Origin: Planctomycetia bacterium
GTDB lineage: Bacteria; Planctomycetota; Brocadiia; Brocadiales; Brocadiaceae
Direction: 5' to 3'
Length of the DNA stretch: 64,000 bases
Assembly: GCA_015075005.1 (NCBI GenBank)
Contig: JABTVC010000003.1
Coordinates: 62,001-126,000 of the forward strand
Shown here: positions 52,574 to 62,314 of the stretch, piece after piece
How positions within the stretch are numbered: the stretch's first letter is position 1
Layout: the number at the start of each line of letters is the position of its first letter
The notes under the pieces: model-generated
What the model saw: the letters and a program-made list of their open reading frames with translations, nothing else
What the model was told of the DNA's origin: nothing
Database searches by the model: none
Translations under genes and position numbers: made by a program

Positions 52574-52909
52574 AACAAAGGATTAAATTATACAAAAATC
52601 CATTTTTGATATATATTCTGTACTTGTGCATCTGTTTTCTTTGGCACAAAGTTGAAATCTTTGCATGGCCATTATGATAACAGCCGGCTTGATGAGACGC
52701 AAAAAACACAATGACAGACACCCAGGGATTTATGATTTTTTTAAGGAACTTCAGGCAGCAAATGGGTAAAAATGAGAAGTAATTTAGTAATGATTTTAGC
52801 ATAAAATAAGGGGAAAAAGAAGTTTTTTTGAGCAAAATAACTGAAATTACCTTTAGAGCTGTTGCCTTGGAAAAGATGGTGAATATAATCATCATCGAAG
52901 GTTATTTAT

Positions 52910-52952
52910 ACGGGTTTTCAAGTGGTATGGACAAATTTCTTTTGTCCGTGTA
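52910..52952. repeat. Dispersed hairpin repeat, copy 3
   Basis: CGGGTTTTCAAGTGGTATGG ACAAATTTCTTTTGTCCGTG: same family as 8268-8310 and 41470-41516, with GGACAAA/TTTGTCC arms. A good ribosome-binding site (GGAGGG) and the relic gene at 52977 follow. Confidence 0.6.
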
Positions 52953-52976
52953 CAATATAACCGGAGGGTAAAAATC

Positions 52977-53157
52977 ATGAAGGTCCTGGGTGTTTCCGGT
53001 TCACCGGTCTATGACAGCAATACGGACAGTGCGTTAAGAGTCGCCCTGGAAGCTGCGGTACAATCAGTCGGCGTAAATAAGTTTGAGGAGCAATTGGATG
53101 TCTTTGATGCCGCCCGTGAGCTTGGCAAAAGGACTGCAACGGCGCTTACGTCAAAAT
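52977..53157 (+). pseudogene. NAD(P)H-dependent FMN reductase remnant, internally deleted
   Basis: Starts MKVLGVSGSPVYDSNTDSAL, the flavodoxin-like FMN-site loop of iron-sulfur flavoproteins/FMN reductases, then jumps to VFDAARELGKRTATAL, a typical C-terminal helix of the same family. The central ~100 residues are absent. The ribosome-binding site is intact. At 53158 the frame runs into a fragment of another gene. Confidence 0.5.
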
Positions 53158-53251
53158 CGTATTGATTACGATACCTTTCTCATTTCTTTTGGCATTTTTC
53201 CTCCTTGCGAAATATATCGGCAAAATCACAATTGAGATAGATAGTGCCGGT
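53158..53251 (+). pseudogene. Decayed duplicate of the ABC permease gene
   Basis: CGTATTGATTACGATACC and the next 7 bases match 46151-46175 exactly, and 53189-53251 (TTGGCATTTTTCCTCC and onward) matches 46365-46425 with a few changes. About 190 bases between the two matched parts are deleted. It is therefore a partial, internally deleted copy of the MalG-type permease gene at 45861-46742, fused after the FMN reductase remnant. Confidence 0.7.
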
Positions 53252-53290
53252 GATTTCAGGTATTAGCCGTAAAAAGATAAAGGAGAGACA

Positions 53291-53923
53291 ATGAAATCGA
53301 GTGGGAAACATTGGGATAAAATATTTTGCACTACAGAGAATGCAAAATTAGGATGGTATGAAAAGGATTCATCGCAAATAGTGGAATTGTTAAATCATAT
53401 TCCAAAATGGGAAAATGCTGGGGTATTCCTGCCGGGAGCAGGGACTTCGGTTTTAATAGAAGAGCTCCTGTCCAAGGGCGTAAGATTAGTTCTCAATGAT
53501 ATCAGTATTGAGGCTTTAAACCGAGTCAAGGGCAGGTTGGGTGACGAATGCAAAAACATCATTTGGCTTTGCCAAGACATCGCCCAACCAATTAAAGATG
53601 TAATACCAGATGTTGATATATGGATTGATAGGGCAGTTTTACATTTTCTAACCGATGAAGATGATATAAAAGGATACTTCGGAAATGTAAAATCAATATT
53701 AAAAATAGGTGGCTACGCCATATTTTCCGAATTTTCAAAAACAGGTGCTTCCAAATGCGCTGGGCTAACTCTGCATAGGTATTCCGTAGAGGAACTCTCC
53801 GAAAATTTAGGAACTGAATTCAAGCTCATCAGCCACTACGACTATAACTATATCAATCCATGGGGTGATCCCCGGCCTTATATTTATACTCTTTACAAAA
53901 GAGAAAATAGAAGCGATGGCTAA
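53291..53923 (+). CDS. SAM-dependent methyltransferase (thiopurine methyltransferase-like), cassette-like
   Basis: 210 residues. HWDKIFCTTENAKLGWYEKD N-terminus, motif I VFLPGAGTSVLIEEL, motif II LVLNDISIEAL, VDIWIDRAVLHFLTDEDD and the C-terminal RPYIYTLYKR. The same type is found as tellurite/thiopurine or small-molecule methyltransferase; substrate unknown. AAAGGAGAG precedes ATG. The stop codon lies inside the first box of an attC-like site (53918-54013), so the gene resembles an isolated integron cassette on the plus strand. Confidence 0.8.
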   Translation: MKSSGKHWDKIFCTTENAKLGWYEKDSSQIVELLNHIPKWENAGVFLPGAGTSVLIEELLSKGVRLVLNDISIEALNRVKGRLGDECKNIIWLCQDIAQPIKDVIPDVDIWIDRAVLHFLTDEDDIKGYFGNVKSILKIGGYAIFSEFSKTGASKCAGLTLHRYSVEELSENLGTEFKLISHYDYNYINPWGDPRPYIYTLYKRENRSDG

Positions 53924-54013
53924 CCAGTCGCTGCACCTGACCGCCAACAGCGTAGCGGTTTTACAAAGTTTTGCGCCCATCCTGTTGACGGCAGGCGATC
54001 TCAGACGTTGCGG
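53918..54013 (+). other. Orphan attC-like site after methyltransferase
   Basis: GGCTAACCAGTCGCTGCACC, a hairpin with CCTGACCGCCAACAG paired to CTGTTGACGGCAGG, and an R'-like box GTTGCGG (54007-54013). The first box carries the methyltransferase stop codon. 96 bp, size and order of an attC site. The opposite orientation to arrays 1 and 2 shows it is independent of them. Confidence 0.6.
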
Positions 54014-54321
54014 AAATACGTAAACAACGCATGTAAGATGCCACCTGCCTTTTAAAATTTATGGAGGGTGGCATTTTACTATGAACACCCATTCAAAGAA
54101 AAACAAGCAGTAAGGCTACCATCCGTTGGATATTCCTCCATTTTTTCTATTGCGCGGTAGTAGATTTTTTGATAAATTCTTTAAGCGCAATAAATGAGAC
54201 CTTTGAAAAACTATCGATGTTATTTCAGCCGGAGGGAGAAATTTTTAAATAACTGAAATCGTAAAGATTTTTCATCGCGAATGCTCCTCGAGACGACAAA
54301 ATTCAAGGGGCTCTCAATAAA
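54014..54321. other. Intergenic region upstream of kaiB
   Basis: About 300 bases. Contains a short hairpin-forming stretch (GATGCCACCTGCC...GGAGGGTGGCAT, 54043-54079) and no supported gene or promoter motif. Confidence 0.4.
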
Positions 54322-54801
54322 ATGACATCGTCCACCTCACCACCCCGCCCTCTTGTAAGGCTGGGGTGGGTGGTATTAGGATTTAAAGTTTTTTTATTAA
54401 TCAGCCTTATTATAGTATTTTCCTCTTATTTGGTGTCACATCGATCGATGAAAAGAGAGAAAACGAGCACGGAGGAATTCGAAAAAGCGGTAGCGAGGCG
54501 AGACCGGACGAAGTACGTTCTCCGGCTGTATGTTACAGGGATGACCCCAAAGTCAGCCCAGGCAATCGCCGATGTGCAGAAACTCTGCGGAAAATACCTG
54601 GCAGGCCGCTACGAACTCAAGGTAATAGACATCTACCAGCAGCCCAAGCTGGCCAAGGAAGAACATATCATTGCCACCCCAACGCTCATCAAGGCACTCC
54701 CCCTGCCACTTCGGAGGCTCATCGGCGATATGTCCGATGCGAAAAGGTTTCTGGTGGGCATCGGCCTGAAACCCAAAGAATTTATGAGTGCGAATCAATG
54801 A
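54322..54801 (+). CDS. kaiB: KaiB-like protein
   Basis: KaiB-fold (thioredoxin-like) domain: YVLRLYVTGMTPKSAQAIAD, KVIDIYQQPKLAKEEHIIAT, PTLIKALPLPLRRLIGDMSD. In cyanobacteria KaiB binds KaiC in the clock; in other bacteria KaiB proteins occur with PAS kinases and act in stress or signalling. From ATG 54322 the protein has 159 residues with an N-terminal membrane helix (about 17-38). From ATG 54448 (MKREKTSTEEFEKAVARR) it would be a standard soluble KaiB of 117 residues. Neither start has a strong ribosome-binding site; I favour 54448 on family length. The next gene overlaps by 4 bases. Confidence 0.88.
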   Translation: MTSSTSPPRPLVRLGWVVLGFKVFLLISLIIVFSSYLVSHRSMKREKTSTEEFEKAVARRDRTKYVLRLYVTGMTPKSAQAIADVQKLCGKYLAGRYELKVIDIYQQPKLAKEEHIIATPTLIKALPLPLRRLIGDMSDAKRFLVGIGLKPKEFMSANQ

Positions 54802-56031
54802 ACAAATCGGATAGAACACGCCAGCAACTTTTGGACGAGTTGCAGGAACTCACATCGCGGATGATGGAAGCTGAGGAAACTCTCCGTGCTATCAGGAGTG
54901 GTGAGGTGGATGGCCTGGTTGTCTCAACGGCGGAAGGAGATCGGGTCTTTACCCTGGCGGACGCTGAGCATCCATACAGAGTCATGGTCGAAACTATGAA
55001 CGAAGGGGCCGTCACCCTAACCTCTGACGGCACGATCCTTTTCTGTAACCAACGTTTTGCCGCTATCATCCAGGAGTCTCTGGAAAAAGTAACGGGATCT
55101 TCAATCTACCAATATATTTCGTCAATTGACCTTCTATCATTTGAGGTGTTGCTTGAGCGGGGTTTAAAGAGGAACAGTAGGGTCGAGTTGGCCTTACAGA
55201 CCCGAGGTGGGAGTTCTGCGCCTGTCTTACTCTCTGTAAGTCCTCTTTTGCCTGCCGATATGCCCGCTGCCGTGTGCATGGTGGTTACCGACCTGACGGA
55301 GCAAAAGCGCAATGAAGAGATCCTGGCAGAGGAAAAACTGACAACTCAAATCCTCCATCAAGCTGCGGAAATATTTGTTATCTGCGACCACCAAGGCCGT
55401 ATCATCCGTGCAAGTCAGTCGGCCAATAGGCTCTTTGGCAGAAGCCCAATCTTCCAGGCATTTGACGAGGCATTTCACCTTTTGTATCCCGACGGAACTC
55501 CCTTTTTCATTCTATCCGCCATGTGTGACAATGCCCTCCACGCGGTTGAGGTCATTTTCAAGCATGGGAATAACGAGTCATTTTCTTTTCTCTTGAGTGC
55601 GAATTCACTTATCACTCATAAAGGTGTCGTCGGCATTGTTGTCGTAATGGTGGACATCACCGAGCACAAGAAGATGGAAGAGGTGCTACAAAAAGCCCAC
55701 GACAAGCTCGAACAGCAGGTGGAGGAGCGGACTCTCGAACTTCGGACGGCTCTTTCTGAAATCAAAACAATGAAAGACCAACTCGAGGCCGAGAATATTT
55801 ACTTCCGTCGAGAGATTAAAACCCGACATCGCTTTGCACAAATTCTTGGGCAAAGTGATTGTCTCAGGCATGTTCTCTATCGGGTAGAGCAAGTTGCTCC
55901 CACGAACACCACGGTACTCATCCTTGGTGAAACCGGTACGGGGAAGGAGCTGATCGCTTTCGCCATCCACGACATGAGCCCTCGTAAGGAACGACCATTG
56001 ATCACGGTCAACTGCGCTGCCCTGCCGGGCA

Positions 56032-57357
56032 ATTTAATTGGTTCTTCTCCAAATTAGTTTGCAAAAGCTTGTATAATTTTTAATGAAAAGTACCGTTCGT
56101 CATGAAATCCATAGCTTTTCTTTTGATAACCTTGATCTTATTATTAACCCCTTCGAGTTTACTCGTATGAATTTTATAGTCACAGTGATTCAAGATTCCA
56201 TAGCTATGTTTCATAAGCATGTTTGCAAACTTATGCACAACAGAATGGTTTATCGTTTTCGCAAAGCACCATTCGTCAATGGCTTTTCTCGCACGTCCGT
56301 GAGGTATAAGTCCCAATATGTTTGAGTTTGTCTTTAAGAATCAGAACGGTATTTATTGTTTCATTGAGTGACAAGAGCTGTTTGAGATGTTCTCGGTGTT
56401 TTCCTGCGAATATTTCGTTTGTTTTAACAAAGATATTTTGAACCCTTGAAGACGTCCTTGTCCTCTTTCGACGCTTTTGGTATTCAGCATTTCGTACCTT
56501 GTCAATAACTTTACCAAACCTGATACTACATGAAACAGGTCAAAGACTATCTTGACATGCGGCACGCTTTTTACTGCAAATATATAAGGGTCCACATATC
56601 CATGGCAATGGCCTCAAGAGACTGTCTTTCCTCCTCTGTCATACCGGCAAAGAAAGTTTTCAGGGTTTCTTTTGTTCTTTCCTTACCCACCCAGACTACC
56701 CGACCACCAGATAGTCCAGAACAACGGTCAAATAGCGCTGTCCCTTCTTAACAGAGATTTCGTCTACTGCCAGTATGCGAAGATGCTGATAGTCAGTCTG
56801 CGCGTATTGTCGTTCAGAAAAACTTATCGATTGCTTTTACTGTTTTCCAGTTCATTCAAAATGTTTTGCAACTTCGGTAATGGTTAACATTTTACACAGT
56901 TCGTGAATATACGCTGCTAAACGATGCGTAACACGACTGTAAGGTTGAAAAAACCCAAGTCTTCAACTACGATTCGATTGCATGACTCACAGGCTATCTT
57001 ACGATACGAACAATTTATCCATACGCGAACGGGAACCAAGATTCATATCCCGCAAAGCTCGTTTGTCGTGACGATAAATGCGCTGTGCTTTGCTGCCACA
57101 CATGACATATTGGGTGAAATCGTTCATCGGGCACTGCAGTAAGCTGGGATATCTCAGCATCAGAAAAACAGTTTGCTTTGTAATTCTTACCCGCTGAAAA
57201 GAAAATATGGTAATATACTTAACGTGGACATTGCTGGCCTCCTGTAAATAAGTTATATATCGGTATATAGGAAACACCAAATGTCCACTCTTTTCAATGA
57301 TTTAATGAAATTTCTCCTCAATTTCTATTGACTAATTTGGAGAAGAACCATTTAATT
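56032..57357 (-). mobile_element. ISL3-family insertion sequence, copy 2, with 8-bp target duplication
   Basis: The element is 56040-57349 (1310 bp), ends GGTTCTTCTCCAAATTAGT and ACTAATTTGGAGAAGAACC, here perfectly complementary. ATTTAATT flanks it on both sides (56032-56039 and 57350-57357). Same element as 2419-3732. It splits the AAA+ domain of the activator between LPGNLI and ESELFG. Confidence 0.93.
56080..57280 (-). pseudogene. ISL3-family transposase, frameshifted (copy 2)
   Basis: Same parts as copy 1: C-terminal KLEGVNNKIKVIKRKAMDFM (56080-56200), central HVKIVFDLFHVVSGL (about 56500-56560) and N-terminal FTQYVMCGSKAQRIYRHDKR (about 57080-57170). In this copy the zinc-finger part (CGSKAQRIYRHDK) is in frame, where copy 1 is broken; other breaks differ between copies. 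Comparing both suggests that a consensus would encode a complete transposase. Confidence 0.8.
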
Positions 57358-58281
57358 GAGAGCGAATTGTTTGGCCGTGAGAAGGGGGCATTTACCGGAG
57401 CCGATACCCGGCAGGTCGGTCGGTTCGAGGTCGCCAATGGTTCCACCATTTGCCTGGACGAGATCGGGGAGCTACCGCTGGAGTTGCAGGCAAAGCTACT
57501 CCGGGTAATTCAGCATAACGAATTTCAGCGTCTGGGATCGTCCCATACCATCAAAGTTGATGTACGGATCGTGGCAACGACCAACCGAAACCTTGAGGAA
57601 GAGGTCCGCAATGGCCGGTTCCGGCAGGACCTTTACTATCGGCTCAACGTCTTCCCCATCACTGTCCCGCCACTTCGACAGCGGAAAGAAGACATCCCGC
57701 TGATGGTCCAAGCCTTCGTCGAGCGGTATGCCAGGAAATTAGGCAGACAGATCACGTCGATCCAGAAGGAGGCGATGAAGGCGCTGCAGGATTATTCGTG
57801 GCCAGGGAATGTCCGGGAGCTGGAAAGTATCATTGAACGGGCCGTGATCTTGTGCCCCGGGCCGATTTTACAACTGGTAGATAAATTGGAGATTTCATCC
57901 CCCCAACTTTCATCCACCGTGAGGACGTTGGAAGAGACGGAGCGAAACCAAATCCTTAAAATACTTTCTGAAACCCAATGGCGCATCGAGGGAAAGGATG
58001 GGGCCGCAGCGATCCTGGGTCTTCACCCGAGTACCTTAAGAGCGAGGATGCATAAGCTCGGGATAGTCCGGCCGGAGATAAAATAACTCAATTAAACTGC
58101 CCACCTCCCTTCAAAGTATCCCTCAACACCTTGAGGTTCCACCAAATATTGAGGCCATACGAATCATTTCATGCTTTTTTGTTGTCCTCCCCTATCAATC
58201 TAAACTCCTGTTATTAAAGGACTAATCCATACTTCTTATTTTCCCCCGGCTATTGGCAGACCATTTGCCATTAGTTTTATT

Positions 58282-58602
58282 ATGATCCTCGTAAACATAC
58301 GAATGCATGTCCTTCCAGAGAAACGCATGGAGTTATCACAGACGATCGCGTTACTGTCCGTTTCCATAAGGATGGAGAAGGGATGCAAGAGCTGCGACTT
58401 CTGCCAGAGTATCGAGGATGAAAATCGACTCTTTCTTCTTGAAGTATGGAATACACGGAAGGACCTTATGACCCACCTGAAATCAGAGCGTTTTAAGGTG
58501 ATCCGTGGCGCGATGAGCCTTCTCAGAGACCCCTATGAAATGATGCTCCACACCGTTTTTCATCCGAAGGGGATGGAGGATATTTACCCGAAGATTGCGT
58601 GA
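58282..58602 (+). CDS. Antibiotic biosynthesis monooxygenase-fold protein
   Basis: 106 residues of the ABM ferredoxin-like dimeric fold (MILVNIRMHVLPEKRMELSQ, ENRLFLLEVWNTRKDLMTHL). Such YgiN-like proteins are quinol monooxygenases or heme-degrading enzymes; most are uncharacterised. Odd: two Cys in CKSCDFC. Single gene. Confidence 0.8.
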   Translation: MILVNIRMHVLPEKRMELSQTIALLSVSIRMEKGCKSCDFCQSIEDENRLFLLEVWNTRKDLMTHLKSERFKVIRGAMSLLRDPYEMMLHTVFHPKGMEDIYPKIA

Positions 58603-58826
58603 TCGTGCGACGGCGGAGGATCGATGAAGGGATCATGGCCGCAAGATTGGTGCATGCAGCGTGTAGAAAGGAGACCACATGACATGCACTTGAGAGTTGA
58701 CGAGACACAAGGAGATATACAATGAGGAATTCAAATGTGAGGACGAAACCAATGAAAAGTTTAATTACGGGGAAGACTGGGGCCAGCGTGCCAGCAGTCA
58801 AACCGGGAACCAACAGGAGGAATACT

Positions 58827-59246
58827 ATGAAATCCAGCACGAAGGACCAGGCGGAAGGCAAGTTTCACAAAGTGAAGGGCAAGATCAAGGAGATAGCCGG
58901 GAAAATTAGCAAGAATCCCAAGTTGGAAGCCGAAGGCAAAGACGAAAAGAGAGCCGCAAAGTTCAGAAAAATCAGCCTGTCAAGAATGTCCTGGGACCAA
59001 GAGCTGCATATCATGCGCTATTCACACCCTGGAGGCCGCGGACGAGGCCGGATAGGCGTTAATACCATTATACCGTTGAAAGGTAAGGAAAGGCATTACA
59101 GCCACCATTTCAGTGAAGCTTTTTATCATGATTATCGGGAGGAAAAATTATATGGGCAAAGCAATTATGAGCAAGCGTTTTTGCAGGACGTTTTGGTTAG
59201 AATTGATAACGACGGCAGTCTGGCTGTGCGGGGTTTCAAGATGTGA
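58827..59246 (+). CDS. CsbD-like stress protein, C-terminus probably frameshifted
   Basis: From ATG 58827 (CAGGAGG upstream): MKSSTKDQAEGKFHKVKGKI, KEIAGKISKNPKLEAEGKDE. This is the CsbD domain (general stress protein, small helical). A normal CsbD ends after ~60 residues with a ...GKVQ.KIG..KK.LG. pattern; here a one-base slip near 58960 diverts the frame into a 90-residue tail without family resemblance. The frame is open upstream to 58722, but the family begins at 58827. Confidence 0.65.
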   Translation: MKSSTKDQAEGKFHKVKGKIKEIAGKISKNPKLEAEGKDEKRAAKFRKISLSRMSWDQELHIMRYSHPGGRGRGRIGVNTIIPLKGKERHYSHHFSEAFYHDYREEKLYGQSNYEQAFLQDVLVRIDNDGSLAVRGFKM

Positions 59247-59516
59247 AAGCACCTGGGGATATCGATTCTTCTGTTCTTACATCCAAGGTCAAGACGGCAA
59301 TAACGACATATGACCCGATGCCAAGGTGCCCAGATCACTGTTGAAACTTCATGATGTCAGCAAATTGAGCGGCTTCGTGGATTCCCCGGAGGCCGCAGCC
59401 AGTAAGCATGGAAGCAGTGATCTGTCGAGGAGTCGGCGCCTGTTACAAATCAACATGTCTGTAGCCAAACGGACAAAAAGCCAGGGTATTCTGCAAAACC
59501 TTAATTTGACCTTTTA
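59153..59516 (+). pseudogene. BON-domain (OsmY-like) periplasmic protein, frameshifted
   Basis: Signal peptide-like MGKAIMSKRFCRTFWLELIT in one frame, VKAPGDIDSSVLTSKVKTAI with TTYDP in a second, and KLSGFVDSPEAAASKHGSS then INMSVAK in a third. Together these are the parts of a BON-domain envelope protein (D.....K..........V.V....G.V.L.G.V........A). At least three frame changes. Confidence 0.65.
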
Positions 59517-60200
59517 ACGGGAGAACGAATATTCCATTGGCACAATCTTAATCAGCAGTTTTGGTCCTGATTCTTTTGGTGTAATCAGCCAGCTGGCGGC
59601 CACAGCTGGTCGCCAAAATATGATACCAGCGGTGTGATCAGTGGTGGTGAACTACATAAGACCTCTTCTGGTAGAAATGAATTGGCAAGAAGATTGAAAT
59701 GAGGCGGTGACCCTGAAAAATAATCACTATGCGGCTACGAAAGAACAACAATCATCCAGCGAAACAAACTATGGAAAAAGACGCATAGCTAGCAAGATGA
59801 AGAAGCAACTGCGAGTCAAGCTCGATTGACCTATTGGCTGCGAACACTGAAAACGAGAGGCAGACGAAGCCATACACACAGGAACTCGACAAATTACGTG
59901 ACAAACAGCGTATTGCCTCTGGTGCTGAATGCTGAGGAATCAGGAGACGATGCTTGAGAAAACAGCAAAGTCACACGGATAAGGTTGTGGATGACCTTAA
60001 AAATGGCATAGCGCACGTCGTTTCTTATTTCAAAAGCAGGACTTCGTTTCCGTATAAGGTTGGGTTGCGGAACAAAACCCAAACTACATGGCTGAGTATA
60101 AGTTCCATGAATAAATATTTAATTTTCAAGGTTGTGAATTTGTTGTAAGCCCGGCAAATTTACTGAAAATGTTCTCGGTGGTCCGGGTTAAACCCTGTAA
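59517..60200. other. Gene-poor, decayed region
   Basis: About 680 bases without a supportable gene. It includes the palindromic repeat at 60058-60090 related to 403-443. Scattered short frames look like decayed coding sequence but cannot be assigned. The leader of the PepSY-like gene begins at about 60150. Confidence 0.4.
60058..60090. repeat. Palindromic repeat GGTTGGGTT...AACCC, second copy
   Basis: GGTTGGGTTGCGGAACAAAACCCAAACTAC (first and last parts pair as GTTGGGTT/AACCCAAAC). Related to 403-443 at the other end of the window. Confidence 0.6.
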
Positions 60201-60215
60201 CAGGAGGAGAAGAAG

Positions 60216-60701
60216 ATGTTAAAGAAATTTGGGCTAGGTCTAGCTGTTGTTGGTGCATTGATGTTTGGTATTTGTACCGTAAATACTGTGTTGGTTGGCC
60301 CTGTTGTGGCAGGCAATGAAACGGGGAAAAAGGTCGGCCTTGCTCAGGTACCGGCTGTAGTTAAGGCTGCGATTGAGAAGGAAACGGCCGGCTGCACCGT
60401 CAAGGAAATAGTGAAGAAAGAGGCTGATGGCAAAGTATGCTATAAAGTTGAGTACGTAAAGGATGGTAAGGAAAAAACAGTTGGATTCACAGAAAAAGGC
60501 GCTGTTGTTGAATGCAAAAAGATCGATATTGCGAAGGTACCGGCTGTAGTCAGGGCCGCAATTGAGAAGGAAACCGCTGGCGGCACCGTCAAGGAAATAG
60601 TGAAAAAAGAGGCCGATGGTAAGGTGTGTTATGAAGTCGAGTATGTCAAGGACGGCACGGAAAAAACAGTCGAATTAACAGAAGAAGGAAAAAGAAAATA
60701 A
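60216..60701 (+). CDS. Secreted PepSY-like protein with two repeats
   Basis: 161 residues; AGGAGGAG before ATG. Signal peptide about 1-33 (GLGLAVVGALMFGI). Two ~60-residue repeats: VPAVVKAAIEKETAGCTVKE (about 45) and VPAVVRAAIEKETAGGTVKE (about 108), each continuing IVKKEADGKVCY(K/E)VEYVKDG. The pattern fits the PepSY-like (beta-lactamase-inhibitor-like) fold. Probably a periplasmic binding or inhibitor protein. Two degenerate copies of gene and leader follow downstream (60838-61250 and 61618-61860). Confidence 0.8.
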   Translation: MLKKFGLGLAVVGALMFGICTVNTVLVGPVVAGNETGKKVGLAQVPAVVKAAIEKETAGCTVKEIVKKEADGKVCYKVEYVKDGKEKTVGFTEKGAVVECKKIDIAKVPAVVRAAIEKETAGGTVKEIVKKEADGKVCYEVEYVKDGTEKTVELTEEGKRK

Positions 60702-60837
60702 CTCAGACCAGTGCAGTTGTTTTCTCAATATCAATGTGTCAGCTAAATTCTTGCAATCATCAACATTGATTGCCAGGATAAGGTTGAAAACGGATAGCCA
60801 GAAACTGCCAAAGTGTTTACGAGTAGTTTTAAGGTTG

Positions 60838-61250
60838 AATTCTTAAACCCGGCAACTTTACTGTGAGAATGTTCTCGGGAGTTCAAGTTAAACCTTTAAC
60901 AAGAGTGGAGGAGAAGCGAAAATGGTAAATGCACGCAGATGAAGGAAAAAGTCGATACTGCTCCACAGTTTCGGGCCGTGGTCAAGACCGCCAATTGAGA
61001 AGGAAACCCACGGCATGCACCGTCAAGTGAACAGTGAAAAAGAGGCGGATGGCAAGTAGTACCACATAATGCGGCTATGGAAAAAACACGCAAACTTACA
61101 AAGAAGGCGTTATTGTGACAGACAAGGAAAAAGCCTGAGTATTTCAAAGTCCAGCTGTTGTTAAAGCCACAATTGAGAAGGAAAACTGGTGGCGCACCAT
61201 CAAAGAAACAGTGAAAAAGAGGCCGATGGTAAAGTGTTATGAAGTCAGGT
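60838..61250 (+). pseudogene. Decayed copy of the PepSY-like gene (copy 2)
   Basis: The leader CCCGGCAACTTTACTGTGAG and AGTGGAGGAGAAGC match the leader of 60216 (about 60151-60213). Coding traces include KTAIEKETxAC-type (60990-61025) and AAATTGAGAAGGAAA with GTGAAAAAGAGGCCGATGGT (about 61170-61230), one for each repeat, all in broken frames. Confidence 0.65.
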
Positions 61251-61617
61251 CAAATGTATGCCACATCAGAAAGCGGTTATTAATATCCAAAGCAAAGACA
61301 TACATCATCCTTCACTATGCAATGGGTAGCCAAAATTTGTCTATCCTATGAGTAGTTAGAATCGCAACCTAATCCGTTTGGTATTTTAACTTAAAAAGAT
61401 GCCATATTTAAAAAAACTGGTATTACAGCGGCGCATGTTAGTATTGATGTTTGCCAGGTTGTGTGCTGGTACCTTTGCAAAAAATCCTGATCGACCGGAC
61501 ATCAGGCGCCACGGAAATGCAAAAAGCTTGCGCCAAACCGTGCAAAAAAACAGATCATGTACGTGCTAATTAACCATAGTTTAAATTTATTTTGGTTACA
61601 CCATATTTTCCACGAAT

Positions 61618-61860
61618 ATTTGCCGAAATCGCGCAACTTTACTGGAGAATAGTTCTAACGAAGTTCAGGTTAACTTTTAACAAGAGGAGGAGAAGGAAAT
61701 GTTAAAGAAACTCTGGGTTAGTCTAGTTTTGTTGGTGCATTGATGTTTGGTGTATGCCGTGACGCATATGGTTCTGTTGACCTGGTATGGCGGCAAAAAC
61801 CATGAAGCAAAAAAGTAAACATTACTCAGTACCGACGGAGCATTCCAGTTTCTGTAAAAG
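61618..61860 (+). pseudogene. Decayed copy of the PepSY-like gene (copy 3)
   Basis: The leader is again present (GCAACTTTACTGGAGAATAG, then AAGAGGAGGAGAAGG) before ATG 61699, which starts MLKKLWVSLVLLV and then stops. Sequence to about 61860 still resembles the first third of 60216. The remaining region to 62330 (about 470 bases) shows no gene I can support. Confidence 0.6.
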
Positions 61861-62314
61861 CCCTGACATTATCGCCCCAACCAGCGATAATGTATCCATG
61901 AATTATCAAGGCGGTGCTGCGGTATCCTAAAAGTTAATTAATCTTATGCCCCTCATGAGTACCATACAGAGACCCACCAGGCGGCGCATGTTATACGGAA
62001 ACAACGTGCCTGCCCGGAGCAATATTGAGGATACAAACTGACCCCTGCGGTCATTGAGAAGTGGACGAACTGCAACCAATCGGTTTTGAATTAGTCACGA
62101 TGACGCAATTAATTATCTGAGGGAATTATTTCACGGGGGAAAGAACTGGTATATTGCGATCCACCAGCAACCTTCGGGAGACAAGAAAGAAACGTGAAAG
62201 CGGTTACCATATGATATGACCGTGAGCAGCATAGAGAACTTTGAAGCATTGAAACTCTCTTTCATGGTGATGGTACTGTCACGAATCGGCCTTGTATAAA
62301 GAATCGTTAACGGG

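Larger units (their letters stand above)
54798..58086 (+). pseudogene. PAS-PAS sigma-54 activator, split by ISL3
   Basis: Part A (54798-56039) and part B (57358-58086) join in frame after removal of the IS and one 8-bp duplication, giving 656 residues. Order: N-terminal coiled coil (about 1-30), PAS (EHPYRVMVETMNEGAVTLTS and on), PAS 2 (ILHQAAEIFVICDHQGRI), coiled coil (KLEQQVEERTLELRTALSEI), AAA+ domain with GETGTGKE, GAFTGA sigma-54 loop, DEIGELP and, at the end, Fis-type helix-turn-helix ([19 protein letters not shown]). It would activate sigma-54 promoters. Its start overlaps kaiB by 4 bases (ATGA). In other genomes kaiB is followed by a PAS histidine kinase with the same N-terminus; here a transcription activator replaces it. 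Inactivated as read. Confidence 0.9.

Noticed and set aside
52551-52895. Minus-strand frame of 114 codons overlapping the membrane protein start
   Set aside because: Overlaps the better-supported gene 51746-52573, AT-rich hydrophobic translation without domain or ribosome-binding site.
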